Source: JANXQG01 sp037147235 (lineage in GTDB: Bacteria > Planctomycetota > Planctomycetia > Pirellulales > Thermoguttaceae). Taken from it: 7,756 nt of DNA. Below the pieces are notes generated by a model, which had not been told where the DNA came from, did no database searches, and worked only from the letters and a program-made list of their open reading frames with translations. The DNA lies in assembly GCA_037147235.1 (NCBI GenBank), contig JBAWVO010000304.1, positions 1-7,756 of the forward strand, in the 5' to 3' direction. The translations under genes were made by a program, and so were the position numbers. This document shows, in pieces, positions 1 through 6,187 of the stretch; the stretch's first letter is position 1, and every line of letters begins with the position of its first letter.

Positions 1-11
1 GAAAGCCGCAC

Positions 12-31
12 GACCACAACATATAGTGGTC
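12..31. repeat. Short inverted repeat near window start
   Basis: GACCAC (12-17) and GTGGTC (26-31) form a perfect 6-bp inverted repeat around an 8-nt AT-rich centre. A second small GGGG-ATA-CCCC palindrome lies at 43-53. No open reading frame of note covers this stretch. It could be the tail of an upstream element or a terminator remnant, but there is no T-run after either hairpin, so no function is assigned. Confidence 0.35.
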
Positions 32-72
32 ACGCCAGCCAAGGGGATACCCCATAACTGCAAATTCCCTTT

Positions 73-135
73 GTAGAACGGAATTTATTCCGTTCATCTG
101 AAAAAGACAATTCAACGGAATAAATTCCGTTCTAC
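73..135. repeat. Nested inverted repeat (REP/MITE-like)
   Basis: Two perfect 22-bp arms, 73-94 and 114-135, are inverted around a 19-nt spacer (95-113). The match extends a few bases further out with one mismatch at position 72. Each arm is itself palindromic: AACGGAAT-TT-ATTCCGTT on the left and the equivalent AACGGAAT-AA-ATTCCGTT on the right. The DNA can therefore fold as one long hairpin or as two small ones. This symmetry is typical of dispersed non-autonomous palindromic elements or a regulator/nuclease target. It lies just upstream of the promoter candidate for the first gene. No coding capacity is present. Confidence 0.75.
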
Positions 136-169
136 GAAGCAACTTTTCTGCTCTCCTGTCGCTTGCCCC

Positions 170-198
170 TTGACAATGGGCATGAAACTCCCTGAAAT
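170..198 (+). promoter_or_regulatory. Candidate sigma70-type promoter for the DHS-like gene
   Basis: A perfect TTGACA (-35) at 170-175 is followed after 17 bp by TGAAAT (193-198), which matches four of six -10 consensus positions. A transcript starting near 205 would carry the AAGGTGGAG Shine-Dalgarno at 226-234 and the ATG at 239. This arrangement argues against translation from the in-frame TTG at 170 or the ATGs at 176, 182 and 197. Promoter consensus in this lineage is less well defined than in E. coli, so the call is tentative. Confidence 0.4.
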
Positions 199-238
199 GG
201 ATACAAAGCCTGGACTTTCCCAGAAAAGGTGGAGCATT

Positions 239-1303
239 ATGACGCGAATTTTGCACGACGGCCGCGACGACGGTTTGCAGCCTCTGGAATCGCTCGATCT
301 CCAGAATACCAAGGGTTTCGCCGATTTGCTCGAGCGAATGTCGAAAACGGCCTTCGGCGGGCGCGAACTGGGGGAGGCATTTCAGGTCCTTCGGGCCATG
401 GCCGACGACCCCGACTGCACGCGCGTGCTGACCATTTCGGGGGCCATGAGCATCGCGAAAATGGGGCTGGTCGTCTGCCAGATGATTGATGCCGGGTTGG
501 TGCAGATCATCATTTCGACAGGTGCCATCATGGCGCATGGCCTGTCGGAAGCGATCGGCTGCGTACACTACAAGCACGATCCCAAGGTTTCTGACAAGCA
601 GCTTTACGACTGGGGCTACAACCGCGTTTACGACACGCTGGAGATGGAATCCAATCTTTGGCAGGCGCAGCAGGTCGTGAGCCAAGTTGTGGAGGAGATC
701 GATTGGTCGCAGCCGACCTGCTCATCACGGATCAATCGCGAGATCGGGCGGAAACTCTACGAACAAGGGCAGATGCCAAGCATCCTCGGCACGGCCTACC
801 GCAAGGAGGTGCCGGTGTTCGTGCCTGCCTTTACCGATTCGGAACTCGGCCTGGACGTCGCCACGCATTTCCTGGCCCAGAAGTATTCGCCTGACAAACA
901 GCAGAGTCTGGAAGAACTTTGCAGTAGCGCGCCGCCTTACAATCCGTTCCTCGATCTTTACGACTACACGCAGCGGATCCATCGGGCGAAGCGGTTAGGT
1001 ATCTTCACGATCGGCGGCGGAGTACCGCGGAATTGGGCCCAGCAGGTTGGGCCGTTTCACGACATTATCAATATGCGGCTAGGTAGCGAGTTCCCCGTGC
1101 CGCGGTTCCGCTACGGTGTGCGGATCTGTCCCGAACCGGTGCATTGGGGCGGGCTAAGCGGCTGCACGTATAGCGAAGGCGTCTCCTGGGGCAAGTTCGT
1201 CAGCCGGGAAGAGGGCGGTCAGTACGCCGAGGTTCATTGCGACGCCACCATCGCCTGGCCGTTACTGGTGCAGGCGATTCTTGAGCAGCGGGCGCAGAAG
1301 TGA
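239..1303 (+). CDS. Deoxyhypusine synthase family protein (homospermidine-synthase-like)
   Basis: Predicted cytoplasmic NAD-dependent aminobutyl-transfer enzyme of the deoxyhypusine synthase (DHS) fold, 354 aa from ATG 239, close to the usual DHS length. In eukaryotes and archaea DHS transfers the aminobutyl group of spermidine to eIF5A. Bacteria lack eIF5A, and their homologues are thought to act in polyamine synthesis (homospermidine) or a related reaction. Visible signatures are ISTGA (92-96) where DHS has its TAGG-type NAD loop, PAFTD (196-200) like the DHS ALTD segment, GGGVP (259-263), and VSWGK (315-319), whose Lys319 matches the catalytic lysine. The His-His that follows the GGG loop in eukaryotic DHS is Asn-Trp here (265-266). 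The start was chosen for its AAGGTGGAG Shine-Dalgarno; the frame is open back to TTG 170. No polyamine gene lies nearby. The family is secure; the exact reaction is inference. Confidence 0.88.
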   Translation: MTRILHDGRDDGLQPLESLDLQNTKGFADLLERMSKTAFGGRELGEAFQVLRAMADDPDCTRVLTISGAMSIAKMGLVVCQMIDAGLVQIIISTGAIMAHGLSEAIGCVHYKHDPKVSDKQLYDWGYNRVYDTLEMESNLWQAQQVVSQVVEEIDWSQPTCSSRINREIGRKLYEQGQMPSILGTAYRKEVPVFVPAFTDSELGLDVATHFLAQKYSPDKQQSLEELCSSAPPYNPFLDLYDYTQRIHRAKRLGIFTIGGGVPRNWAQQVGPFHDIINMRLGSEFPVPRFRYGVRICPEPVHWGGLSGCTYSEGVSWGKFVSREEGGQYAEVHCDATIAWPLLVQAILEQRAQK

Positions 1304-1363
1304 GGGCGAGTGCAACTCACCCGCTCCAGTACGCGGAGACGCACACCATGCAGTTCCATTCAC

Positions 1364-1393
1364 TTGACAGGCACCGTAACGGGTGGTAAGAAT
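1364..1393 (+). promoter_or_regulatory. Candidate promoter for the beta-helix/GH95 pair
   Basis: A perfect TTGACA at 1364-1369 is followed after 18 bp by AAGAAT (1388-1393), a four-of-six match to the -10 consensus. It lies in the 138-bp gap after the DHS-like gene, about 50 bp ahead of the ATG at 1442. It would give the two carbohydrate-related genes their own transcript. The reading frame stays open back to a GTG at 1310, but this promoter position and the signal peptide both favour the ATG at 1442. Confidence 0.35.
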
Positions 1394-1441
1394 GGCGGCA
1401 TCGTACTTGTGCCAAATTTACAAAACCATCCGACACGAATC

Positions 1442-3358
1442 ATGCAAAGAATAACCGCACTGCTGCTTCTGACATTCCTCGCGCACGCCGCCTCCGCTGC
1501 GGAATTCCATGTTTCCGTTACCGGAAACGACAACAACGACGGCTCGTCCGCGAAACCTTACGAGACGATCTCCAAGGCCGCACGGATTGCACAACCGGGA
1601 GATGCGATCACCGTGCATGAGGGCACCTATCGCGAACGGGTCACTCCGCCGCGGGGCGGCCAGTCCGATGCCAAACGCATTGTCTATCAGGCGGCTGTGG
1701 GCGAGAAGGTCGTCATCAAGGGATCGGAGGTCGTTCGCGATTGGAAACCGGACCAACGTAAGGGTGTGTGGAAACTCGCGCTGCCGAATTCTTTCTTCGG
1801 TGCCTATAATCCTTACAAGGACAAGATCGAGGGCGACTGGTTCATGGACGACGAGGGGCCGCACCACACCGGCGAGGTCTATTTGAACGGGAAATCCCTT
1901 TACGAGACCCCGCTTCGGGAACGGGTCTACAATCCGCAGCCCGCGAATGTCCGCGACCGTAAGGGTTCCACTTTTACGTGGTATTGCGAGAGCGACGAGA
2001 AGAATACCTATATTTACGCCAACTTCCACGACAAGAATCCCAACCGCGAGTTGGTGGAGATCAACGTCCGCGACAGTTGTTTTTACCCGGACCAGCCGGG
2101 CCGAGACTACATCACGATTCGCGGTTTTCGACTATGCCACGCGGCTACGCAGTGGGCGGCTCCCACCGCCGAGCAGATTGGACTGATCGGCACCCATTGG
2201 AGCAAGGGCTGGATCATCGAAAATAACGTGATCAGCGACTCGAAGTGTTCCGGCATCACCTTGGGCAAAGATCGCAAAACCGGGCACAACGTCTGGTCGA
2301 AAGACCCCGGCAAAGATGGATCCATCCACTACAACGAAGTCATCGAGCGGGCACTGGCGATAGGCTGGTCCCGCGACAAGATCGGTTCTCATATCGTCCG
2401 AAACAACACCATCTCCGACTGCGAGCAGACCGGGATCTGCGGCAGCCTCGGCGCGGTCTTCAGCCAGATCACGAACAACCACATCTACAACATCTGGACC
2501 AAGCGGCAGTTCGGCGGCGCGGAAATGGCGGGAATCAAGATCCACGCCTCCCTCGACGTGCTGATCAAGAACAACCGGTTGCACAACACGGGCCGAGCAA
2601 TGTGGATGGACTGGATGGCCCAGGGAACTCGCATCACCGGCAACTTGTGCTACGACAACAGTACGGACGACCTTTATATGGAGGTGGATCACGGGCCGTA
2701 TCTGGTGGACAATAACCTGTTTCTTTCCAAGATCAGCCTCTTTGACATGTCCGAAGGGGGAGCCTACGTGCATAATCTGATGACCGGGAAGATCGTCAGT
2801 TTTCCGGAGCGCGGGCGATTTACGCCCTATCATCAGGCACACTCAACCGCCTTGGCCGGCCTGAAAAACATCAGTGGTGGAGACAACCGCTTCTACAACA
2901 ACATTCTCGTGTCCCATACCGGCAGCGACGGCGCAGAACGTGGCTCGGGCGGGGAAGACTTGCGCATTGCCGGCTTTGGGCTATGGATGTACGACACCAG
3001 ACCGCTTCCGTTACAGGTAGGCGGAAACGTCTATTGCAACGGGGCGCGACCTTATGCCAAAGAGGTCAATCCGGTCGAACTGTCAAAAGTGGATCCAAAA
3101 GTCCAAGTGTCCGAGCAGCCCGATGGTGTGTATCTCGAGCTGACATTGGATCAGGCGGCGCAGAAAGCAGCAACTAGGCTCGTAACCACCAACCTGTTGG
3201 GGAAGGCCAAGATTCCGGGTCTGGCGTTCGAGAATGTCGACGGCTCGCCGCTGGTCATTGATACCGACTATTTCGGCAAGCTGCGGGACAAAGCAAAGCC
3301 GTCCGCTGGACCTTTTGAGAATCCGGGCGTTAGTAAACTCAAGATCAAAGTATGGTAG
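1442..3358 (+). CDS. Exported right-handed parallel beta-helix protein (putative polysaccharide-active)
   Basis: Secreted protein of 638 aa with a clear Sec signal peptide (residues 1-20, hydrophobic ITALLLLTFLA, cleavage after ASA or SAA). Residues 21-70 match the DUF1565-type N-cap of pectate-lyase-like beta-helices: TGND followed by GS, KPY, TI, A, PGD and GTYRE. From about 225 to 490 there are repeated coils with Asn ladders: IIENN (258), IVRNN (318), ITNN (343), IKNN (375), ITGN (398), LVDNN (421) and FYNN (484). A C-terminal module (about 540-638) contains the DTDYFG and GPFE motifs common in such proteins. Acidic DDLYMEVDHG (409-418) and FDMSEGG (434-440) are candidate active-site patches. 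The fold is shared by polysaccharide lyases and several glycosidase families (for example GH141), so substrate and reaction are open. The start at 1442 is chosen for the signal peptide; no clear Shine-Dalgarno is seen. The GH95-like gene follows after 18 nt. Confidence 0.82.
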   Translation: MQRITALLLLTFLAHAASAAEFHVSVTGNDNNDGSSAKPYETISKAARIAQPGDAITVHEGTYRERVTPPRGGQSDAKRIVYQAAVGEKVVIKGSEVVRDWKPDQRKGVWKLALPNSFFGAYNPYKDKIEGDWFMDDEGPHHTGEVYLNGKSLYETPLRERVYNPQPANVRDRKGSTFTWYCESDEKNTYIYANFHDKNPNRELVEINVRDSCFYPDQPGRDYITIRGFRLCHAATQWAAPTAEQIGLIGTHWSKGWIIENNVISDSKCSGITLGKDRKTGHNVWSKDPGKDGSIHYNEVIERALAIGWSRDKIGSHIVRNNTISDCEQTGICGSLGAVFSQITNNHIYNIWTKRQFGGAEMAGIKIHASLDVLIKNNRLHNTGRAMWMDWMAQGTRITGNLCYDNSTDDLYMEVDHGPYLVDNNLFLSKISLFDMSEGGAYVHNLMTGKIVSFPERGRFTPYHQAHSTALAGLKNISGGDNRFYNNILVSHTGSDGAERGSGGEDLRIAGFGLWMYDTRPLPLQVGGNVYCNGARPYAKEVNPVELSKVDPKVQVSEQPDGVYLELTLDQAAQKAATRLVTTNLLGKAKIPGLAFENVDGSPLVIDTDYFGKLRDKAKPSAGPFENPGVSKLKIKVW

Positions 3359-3364
3359 ACAATC

Positions 3365-3376
3365 TAGGAACATCCC
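3365..3376 (+). promoter_or_regulatory. Ribosome binding site of the GH95-like gene
   Basis: TAGGAA (3365-3370) lies 6 nt before the ATG at 3377, inside the 18-nt gap after the stop of the beta-helix gene. The tight spacing and dedicated Shine-Dalgarno support co-transcription of the two genes. Confidence 0.55.
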
Positions 3377-5659
3377 ATGAGAAATAGGTGGTTTGTAGTT
3401 TTGCAGGGGCTTTTTATTCTCGGTCTGCTCGCGATGAGCTGTACGTCGGCAGTTTGCCAACCAACGCCAAAAAATGCGGTTGACGTGCGCGTGGACTGGC
3501 CGAGCTTTCTCGCGCGTCAGGATATGATCTGGGACACGTTGCCGGCACAATTCGATGACGGTGCGTTTCTGGGGAACGGCCTGATGGGTGCCACGATCTA
3601 CCGCGACGGCGACAACCGTTTTCGCTGGGAGATGGGGCGCGCGGATGTGACCGAGCATCGCCGCGACAACGCCCGGCTTCCGATCGGCGGCCTGGTGCTG
3701 ACGACGGCCGGCAAGATTCAAGGCGGCACGCTGCGGCTCGACCTCTGGAACGCCGAAGTTCGCGGCGAGATTCGAACGGACAAGGGAACCCTCCTCTTTC
3801 GCAGTATTATCCACACTGATGAGATGGCAATCTTCACGGACCTCGAAACCACGGGCGACGAGAAGGGTGCGAAGTTCGCGTGGGAAGCTCGTCCCGCGAT
3901 CGACCGGGCAAACAAATATCCCGCGAAGCAGGCCAATCCCGCCTCGCGTAAGCAAACCCTTGACGGCATCGAGCTGTGCGAGCAACTGCGTTTCGCGGGC
4001 GGCGGATATGCCACGGCCTGGAGCGAAACGGCGACCGACAAAGGCCGACGGATCGTGCTCAGCATTGCCGACACGTTTCCGGGCAACACCGCCGGCGCGG
4101 AAGCAGTCGCCACGGTGAAGAAGAATTTGGCTGCGGACTTTGCCTCCCTGCTCGATACCCACCGCGCGTGGTGGCACGCATTCTATCCCAAGAGCTTTGT
4201 CTCCATCCCCGATCCCAAGGCCGAGAGCTTTTACTGGATCCAGTTCTACAAGTTGGCCAGTGCCTCGCGTCCCGACCGTGTGCCGGTGGATCTCCTTGGA
4301 CCCTGGTATCGTTCGACCGGTTGGCCGCGCATCTGGTGGAACCTCAATATCGAGATACTTTACTTGCCGGTCTACACAGGGAACCATCTCGAACTTGGCG
4401 AATCATTCGTCAATTTCCTTGACAAAAAACAAGCCAACTTCTTCCGCAACGCCAAGAAGATATGGAAGTTCGACGATTGCGCCACGGTTTCGCACACCAC
4501 CGACTACGAAGGCCTGCGCGGCGACGGCACATGTGCGCCGGACGGCTATATCAATCCAGGCGATTTCACCTGGGCCTTGCACAACTACTATTTGCACTAT
4601 CGCTACTCGATGGACGAGAGCATGGTCACCGACCAAAAGGCACACGCTTTCTATCCGCTCCTGCGAGGCAGCATCAACCTCTACCTCAAATTGCTCAAAA
4701 AGGGTGCCGACAACAAGCTCCACCTGCCCGTCCTGCACTCGCCGGAGTATGGCAATGATGCCGACAATAATTACAACCTCGCGCTGCTGCGCTGGGGGTG
4801 TCAGACACTGATCGGTCTGAACCGCCGTTACCAGCTCAATGATCCGCTCATCCCCATTTGGCAGAACACCCTCGACAATCTTGTTGCCTATCAGGTGGAT
4901 GGGAACGGTCTGCGCATCGGCGCAAAATTATCGTACATCCACTCGCACCGGCACTGGTCGCACATGCTCATGATTCATCCGCTGCATATCATGTTCGACG
5001 ACCAGCCCGAAAACCGCGATCTCATCAGTCGGTCTGTCAAGCATTGGCTTACCGTCGATCATAGCCGCGAGGTTTATGGTTGGTCGCGTGCTACTGCCGC
5101 ATCTCTCTATGCAACGCTAGGCGACGGCGACAATGCCATCGATCAGATCCACCGGCACATGGCCGACGCACGTTTCGTCCGACCCAACACCCAATACATC
5201 GAGGGGGACCCGGTTATCGAGTGCTCGATCGTCCTCAACCGATCGCTCCAGGACATGCTCCTGCAAAGTTGGGGCAACAAGATCAACGTCTTTCCGGCCG
5301 TGCCGAAGGGCTGGGATACCTCTGTTTTCCACGACTTGCGCGCCGAAGGTGCCTTTCTGGTCAGTGCCCAGCGCAGGGAGGGCAAGACTCAGTGGGTGCG
5401 AGTGAAGAGCCTGGCCGGTGAACCGTGCCGTATCAAGCCAAACCTAGAGGGCGATCTGAAAGTTCTTTCTGCGGGAAATGCCGTCAAGCTGAATTCGCTG
5501 GGCAACGGAGTGTATGAACTCGCTTTGGCCAAGGGCGAAGAAGCACTGCTCTACGTGGGTAGTACAGTCCCCGAGACGGCCATCGCGCCCGTGTCGGCTG
5601 ATCCCGCCGCATGCAACGCCTGGGGCATAAAACTCGACCAGAGGAAAGCTCGGCCTTGA
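3377..5659 (+). CDS. Exported GH95-like glycoside hydrolase, (alpha/alpha)6 barrel
   Basis: Predicted inverting exo-glycosidase related to GH95 (alpha-L-fucosidases and alpha-L-galactosidases), 760 aa, near usual GH95 length. An N-terminal signal sequence (1-27) is followed by a beta-sandwich (about 35-260) containing LGNGLMGATIY (65-75), the counterpart of the GH95 LPIGNGRLGA motif. The six-hairpin barrel (about 260-640) holds the NLN pair (Asn322, Asn324) followed by YLPVYTGN, HSPEYGN (454-460) with Glu457 as likely general acid, HRHWSHM (524-530), GWSRA (568-572) and MLLQSWG (627-633). A C-terminal beta domain follows (about 640-730). The family's QIDGNFG motif, which carries a conserved Asp, reads YIEGDPV here (607-613), placing Glu609 at that position. 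This marks a divergent subgroup, so fucose should not be assumed as substrate. It likely shares a transcript and substrate with the upstream beta-helix protein. Confidence 0.82.
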   Translation: MRNRWFVVLQGLFILGLLAMSCTSAVCQPTPKNAVDVRVDWPSFLARQDMIWDTLPAQFDDGAFLGNGLMGATIYRDGDNRFRWEMGRADVTEHRRDNARLPIGGLVLTTAGKIQGGTLRLDLWNAEVRGEIRTDKGTLLFRSIIHTDEMAIFTDLETTGDEKGAKFAWEARPAIDRANKYPAKQANPASRKQTLDGIELCEQLRFAGGGYATAWSETATDKGRRIVLSIADTFPGNTAGAEAVATVKKNLAADFASLLDTHRAWWHAFYPKSFVSIPDPKAESFYWIQFYKLASASRPDRVPVDLLGPWYRSTGWPRIWWNLNIEILYLPVYTGNHLELGESFVNFLDKKQANFFRNAKKIWKFDDCATVSHTTDYEGLRGDGTCAPDGYINPGDFTWALHNYYLHYRYSMDESMVTDQKAHAFYPLLRGSINLYLKLLKKGADNKLHLPVLHSPEYGNDADNNYNLALLRWGCQTLIGLNRRYQLNDPLIPIWQNTLDNLVAYQVDGNGLRIGAKLSYIHSHRHWSHMLMIHPLHIMFDDQPENRDLISRSVKHWLTVDHSREVYGWSRATAASLYATLGDGDNAIDQIHRHMADARFVRPNTQYIEGDPVIECSIVLNRSLQDMLLQSWGNKINVFPAVPKGWDTSVFHDLRAEGAFLVSAQRREGKTQWVRVKSLAGEPCRIKPNLEGDLKVLSAGNAVKLNSLGNGVYELALAKGEEALLYVGSTVPETAIAPVSADPAACNAWGIKLDQRKARP

Positions 5660-5749
5660 CCGTTATGCGGCGAAATGCTAGCCGTGAAAGAAATTCCAGT
5701 GGACACTGAAATACCCACCATGCCAAATATGGGGTTTAGTTCAGTGCTC

Positions 5750-5913
5750 GTGCGCCGTGAAGGCGTGTGTGTTTCAGTGGGTGAAAGCCCCACCTGGGAA
5801 GGGTCACTTGCCCAGTAGCAATCGAAGCGGCGGAGGAGGAAACGAATTCGTCGGAGCCTTCGATGGAAAGGATCACTCGGTGATCCCGCGAAGATGCAGG
5901 CCGTAACGCACGA
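5750..5913 (+). mobile_element. Truncated group II intron, 5' domain I fragment
   Basis: The segment opens with GTGCG (5750-5754), the conserved 5' end of group II introns. It continues with a chain of hairpins expected of domain I: GCC/GGC around GTGAA (5753-5763), GTGGG/CCCAC (5777-5781 with 5789-5793), CTGGG/CCCAG with inner AAG/CTT (5794-5815), ATCGAAG/CTTCGAT (5821-5827 with 5858-5864) and GATCAC-TCG-GTGATC (5871-5885). Phrases such as GGGTGAAAGCCCC, CCCAGTAGCAA and GATGCAGGCCGTAACG are, from memory, usual in the leaders of bacterial introns that encode a reverse transcriptase. No reverse transcriptase/maturase gene and no convincing domain V follow. The recognisable part stops where the palindromic element begins at 5914, so this is probably a decayed or interrupted remnant. 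Confidence 0.6.
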
Positions 5914-6022
5914 ATATCAGGGGACATGTTACCAGTTATCGATGAAATGCGAAGAAATGGGTGGTTTGAGCAGCACAAGACAATCAACAGAAGCAGAAAA
6001 CTAATAACATGTCCCCAGATAT
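5914..6022. mobile_element. Palindromic MITE/REP-like element with 24-bp inverted ends
   Basis: The outer 24 bp of each end (5914-5937 and 5999-6022) are inverted copies with three mismatches. The central 12 bp, GGGGACATGTTA (5920-5931) and TAACATGTCCCC (6005-6016), match perfectly. The interior of about 60 bp has no coding potential. The size, long terminal symmetry and lack of a gene fit a non-autonomous element mobilised in trans, for example by an IS200/RAYT-type transposase, none of which is in the window. The left end directly abuts the intron fragment, so it may have inserted into that intron. No obvious target-site duplication is seen. Confidence 0.6.
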
Positions 6023-6045
6023 CCCCCCCAGATATCCCCAGATAT
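6013..6045 (+). repeat. Three direct copies of CCCCAGATAT
   Basis: The 10-mer CCCCAGATAT occurs at 6013-6022, 6026-6035 and 6036-6045. The first and second are separated by an extra CCC; the second and third are exactly adjacent. The first copy is the right end of the palindromic element, so the array looks like slippage or repeated terminal duplication of that end. Confidence 0.7.
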
Positions 6046-6080
6046 CCATCCCAGCGCAAGTCGCCGCTTGGTGGTGTGGG

Positions 6081-6151
6081 CCGTGGAAACATGGTAAGTT
6101 GATTGGAGATTCAACCCGATCGACGATGGCACGGATGGCGACGACCGTGCC
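6081..6151 (+). other. Two hairpins in the leader of the FGE-domain gene
   Basis: CCGTG-GAAA-CATGG (6081-6094) is a 5-bp stem, including one G-T pair, closed by a GNRA tetraloop. GGCACGG (6128-6134) pairs perfectly with CCGTGCC (6145-6151) around a 10-nt loop. The rest of 6046-6175 shows no gene, promoter or riboswitch that I recognise. The hairpins may be part of the 5' untranslated region, and the first could be leftover intron structure. No function can be assigned. Confidence 0.35.
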
Positions 6152-6175
6152 AGCCGTTGGCAGCGTCGATATATT

Positions 6176-6187
6176 GAGGAGAACCAC
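6176..6187 (+). promoter_or_regulatory. Ribosome binding site of the FGE-domain gene
   Basis: GAGGAG at 6176-6181 lies 6 nt before the ATG at 6188. It is the strongest Shine-Dalgarno in the window and fixes the start that gives a clean signal peptide. Confidence 0.7.

Noticed and set aside
1304..1322. Hairpin GGGCGAGT-GCA-ACTCACCC right after the stop of the DHS-like gene
   Set aside because: The 8-bp stem has one mismatch and no T-run follows, so it is not supported as an intrinsic terminator, although its position would suit one.
1310..1441. N-terminal extension of the beta-helix protein from GTG 1310
   Set aside because: The 44 extra residues are low in hydrophobicity, would bury the signal peptide inside the protein, and overlap a promoter candidate. 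ATG 1442 starts a textbook signal peptide.
3083..4387. Long open frame on the - strand (434 codons) opposite the end of the beta-helix gene and the start of the GH95-like gene
   Set aside because: It spans the junction of two well-supported + strand genes and shows no recognisable domain. Its composition is that of an antisense shadow of GC-rich coding DNA.
5657..5690. Segment GACCGTTATGCGGCGAAATGC resembling group II intron domain V
   Set aside because: It shares the CCGT-ATGCGG-GAAA string but lacks the returning strand needed to close the domain V stem, and it lies upstream of the GTGCG intron start.
5690..5712. CAGTG-GA-CACTG small palindrome as a terminator of the GH95-like gene
   Set aside because: The stem has five pairs with a loop too small to form easily, and there is no T-run.
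6013..6045. CCCCAGATAT repeats as a CRISPR array
   Set aside because: The units are 10 bp with 0-3 bp between them. There are no spacers and no cas genes.
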